Shown in pieces: positions 23,678 through 24,735 of a stretch of DNA of 24,735 nt. Source of the DNA: an uncultured Bacteroidota bacterium. Lineage in GTDB: Bacteria > Bacteroidota > Bacteroidia > Chitinophagales > Chitinophagaceae. Position 1 is the stretch's first letter, and each line of letters starts with the position of its first letter. Position numbers and translations under genes: made by a program. The notes below the pieces were generated by a model. It searched no databases and was not told where the DNA came from. It worked only from the letters and a program-made list of their open reading frames with translations. The stretch lies in NCBI GenBank assembly GCA_946887345.1, contig CAMPKR010000004.1, forward strand, positions 1 to 24,735, in the 5' to 3' direction.

Positions 23678-24735
23678 TTATTTTCTTCCATTTACCAGGT
23701 ACACTGTTGCTTTATCATAAGTTGCTACTATGCGTGTGTCATACTGTTGCTCCATGAATGATTTCAGCTCATCCTGGTAGACTAAGGCCAAAACTCCTTT
23801 GTCAACATCCCACTTGTCGACCTTTTTCACAGGAATGTCCTTCAATTTGCAAGCTTTTAAATACCATTCCACTCCACTTTGGTAATCGTAGGCAACTAAG
23901 CGCATTGGCCGGTCGAATATGTATCCGTCTTTTATTTGCTTCTGCAGCACCAGCCCGGCGTCATCAGCAGCCTCATTATAAGTAGACTTTTTGGTGTTGA
24001 TGGCGTAGCTGACCGTTTGACTAAACGGGCTAATGCACAATAGAAATATAAACAGGTGTGGCAAAAGATTCACGTTAAGGTGTTTTTTCCAGAAGGCGGT
24101 ACCGATCAGAAGCTCACAAACAGTAAAGAGGCTGATAGCGGTAAGGACGCTAAGCAGCGGATACGTTGGAACCATATACCAATCGAGTTTGGTAGCGCCA
24201 TTGCTCAGGATAATAATATATCCAAGACTACATAGCAGAAGATAAGCGGTTAACTCGCGGATTTGCCGTTCTTTAGATACAAAACCGATGACAGAGCCAA
24301 CAACGAAGAGAAGGTGCCAAGGCTTGAAGCCGTCTATTGTAAGAAAATTATAGTAAAACCAGCCGTTGCCTTTGTGTTCTTCAATTACTTTGCTATATCT
24401 GCCGGTGATTTCGTTTTCCAGAACTGCTTTTATGTATCCCGGATTATACTGTTCTCTCAAAACATAATAGCCGACGACGAAAGCGAGAAATGCTGCAACC
24501 CCCAAATAAAACTCTTTCATTTTTAGTATTGTCAATAACTTTTTCTTAAAAGCGGCATAAACCACGAGCAGAGGCAGAAAGATGACCCCCGCTACACCTT
24601 TTGTTAGGCAAGAAAGAATGAGGAAGACAATGGTGGCGTTAAAGTACTTTTTGCTGTTTTCGTGTATGAACAGGTAAAAGCACAAAACATATAATGTTGT
24701 AAAAAGGCAAAGTAAAGAATCGTAGTCCCCACTAC
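23678..24735 (-). CDS. ArnT-like GT-C family glycosyltransferase, copy 2, 5' partial
   Basis: The N-terminal part lies beyond the right edge. Reading upstream of the first internal Met stays open to the edge and gives SGDYDSLLCLFTTLYV, matching TGDYDSMLTLFTTVSL in copy 1. The two proteins align throughout the visible part: CLTKGVAGVIFLP against CLTKGVAGLMFLP, GYYVLREQYNPGYIKAVLENEI against GYYLLRERYNHGYISAVWENEI, AYLLLCSLGYIIIL against LYLLLCSLSYFIVI, and the C-terminal IKDGYIFDRPMRLVAYDYQSGVEWYLKACKLKDIPV against VEGYPHEHRMKVVFEDLQSPLQWYMKACRLKNIPV. They are tandem paralogues, already diverged. The function is presumably the same type of polyprenyl-P-sugar transfer, with a different sugar or acceptor possible. 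Confidence 0.87.
   Translation of the reverse strand, partial: SGDYDSLLCLFTTLYVLCFYLFIHENSKKYFNATIVFLILSCLTKGVAGVIFLPLLVVYAAFKKKLLTILKMKEFYLGVAAFLAFVVGYYVLREQYNPGYIKAVLENEITGRYSKVIEEHKGNGWFYYNFLTIDGFKPWHLLFVVGSVIGFVSKERQIRELTAYLLLCSLGYIIILSNGATKLDWYMVPTYPLLSVLTAISLFTVCELLIGTAFWKKHLNVNLLPHLFIFLLCISPFSQTVSYAINTKKSTYNEAADDAGLVLQKQIKDGYIFDRPMRLVAYDYQSGVEWYLKACKLKDIPVKKVDKWDVDKGVLALVYQDELKSFMEQQYDTRIVATYDKATVYLVNGRK

Noticed and set aside
1..24735. CRISPR arrays, insertion sequences, tRNA genes or prophage genes
   Set aside because: No regularly spaced repeats, transposase or integrase motifs, or cloverleaf-like sequences were seen on either strand.

Overview
The window looks like chromosomal DNA of a Bacteroidota bacterium, probably of the Chitinophagaceae/Sphingobacteriales type. 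The signs are a PorZ protein with a type IX secretion C-terminal signal, an outer-membrane DUF5686 protein with a carboxypeptidase-regulatory-like domain, an HTH-less sigma-54 activator, several TAnnTTTG promoter elements, and few Shine-Dalgarno sequences. Coding density is very high. I see no tRNA, rRNA, insertion sequence, CRISPR array or phage gene. The lineage call is inference.

Layout. 1-1022 (+): 3' part of a sigma-54 response regulator, ending at a palindromic terminator shared with the convergent free-methionine-sulfoxide reductase gene (1092-1568, -). 1683-3312 (+): an unrecognised histidine-containing multi-pass membrane protein, then purN. 3309-4242 (-): a YkgJ-type cysteine-cluster protein and a small membrane protein. 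4379-7009 (+): a DUF5686 outer-membrane protein. 7006-12204 (-): a four-gene block read porZ, recO, M23 peptidase, bcp. 12394-15237 (+): polA. 15234-18825 (-): a tightly coupled block read secreted VWA protein, GNAT acetyltransferase, BioF2/FemAB-like acyltransferase. 19056-20903 (+): a 2-oxoacid:ferredoxin oxidoreductase alpha subunit. 20900-24735 (-): a GT2 polyprenyl-phosphate glycosyltransferase and two tandem paralogous ArnT-like GT-C transferases, the second cut by the window end.

How the genes work together. The minus-strand blocks deal mainly with the cell envelope: type IX secretion and a LytM peptidase, a secreted VWA protein with two acyltransferases, and a lipid-linked sugar transfer set. 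The plus-strand genes are mostly housekeeping (purine synthesis, DNA polymerase I, 2-oxoacid oxidation). Four of the five convergent gene pairs overlap by exactly four bases, with interlocked stop codons and no hairpin. Four of the seven same-strand neighbours touch or are one base apart, which suggests translational coupling. The least explained parts are the VWA-GNAT-BioF2 block, the membrane protein at 1683-2699, and the duplicated ArnT-like genes with a structured spacer between them.
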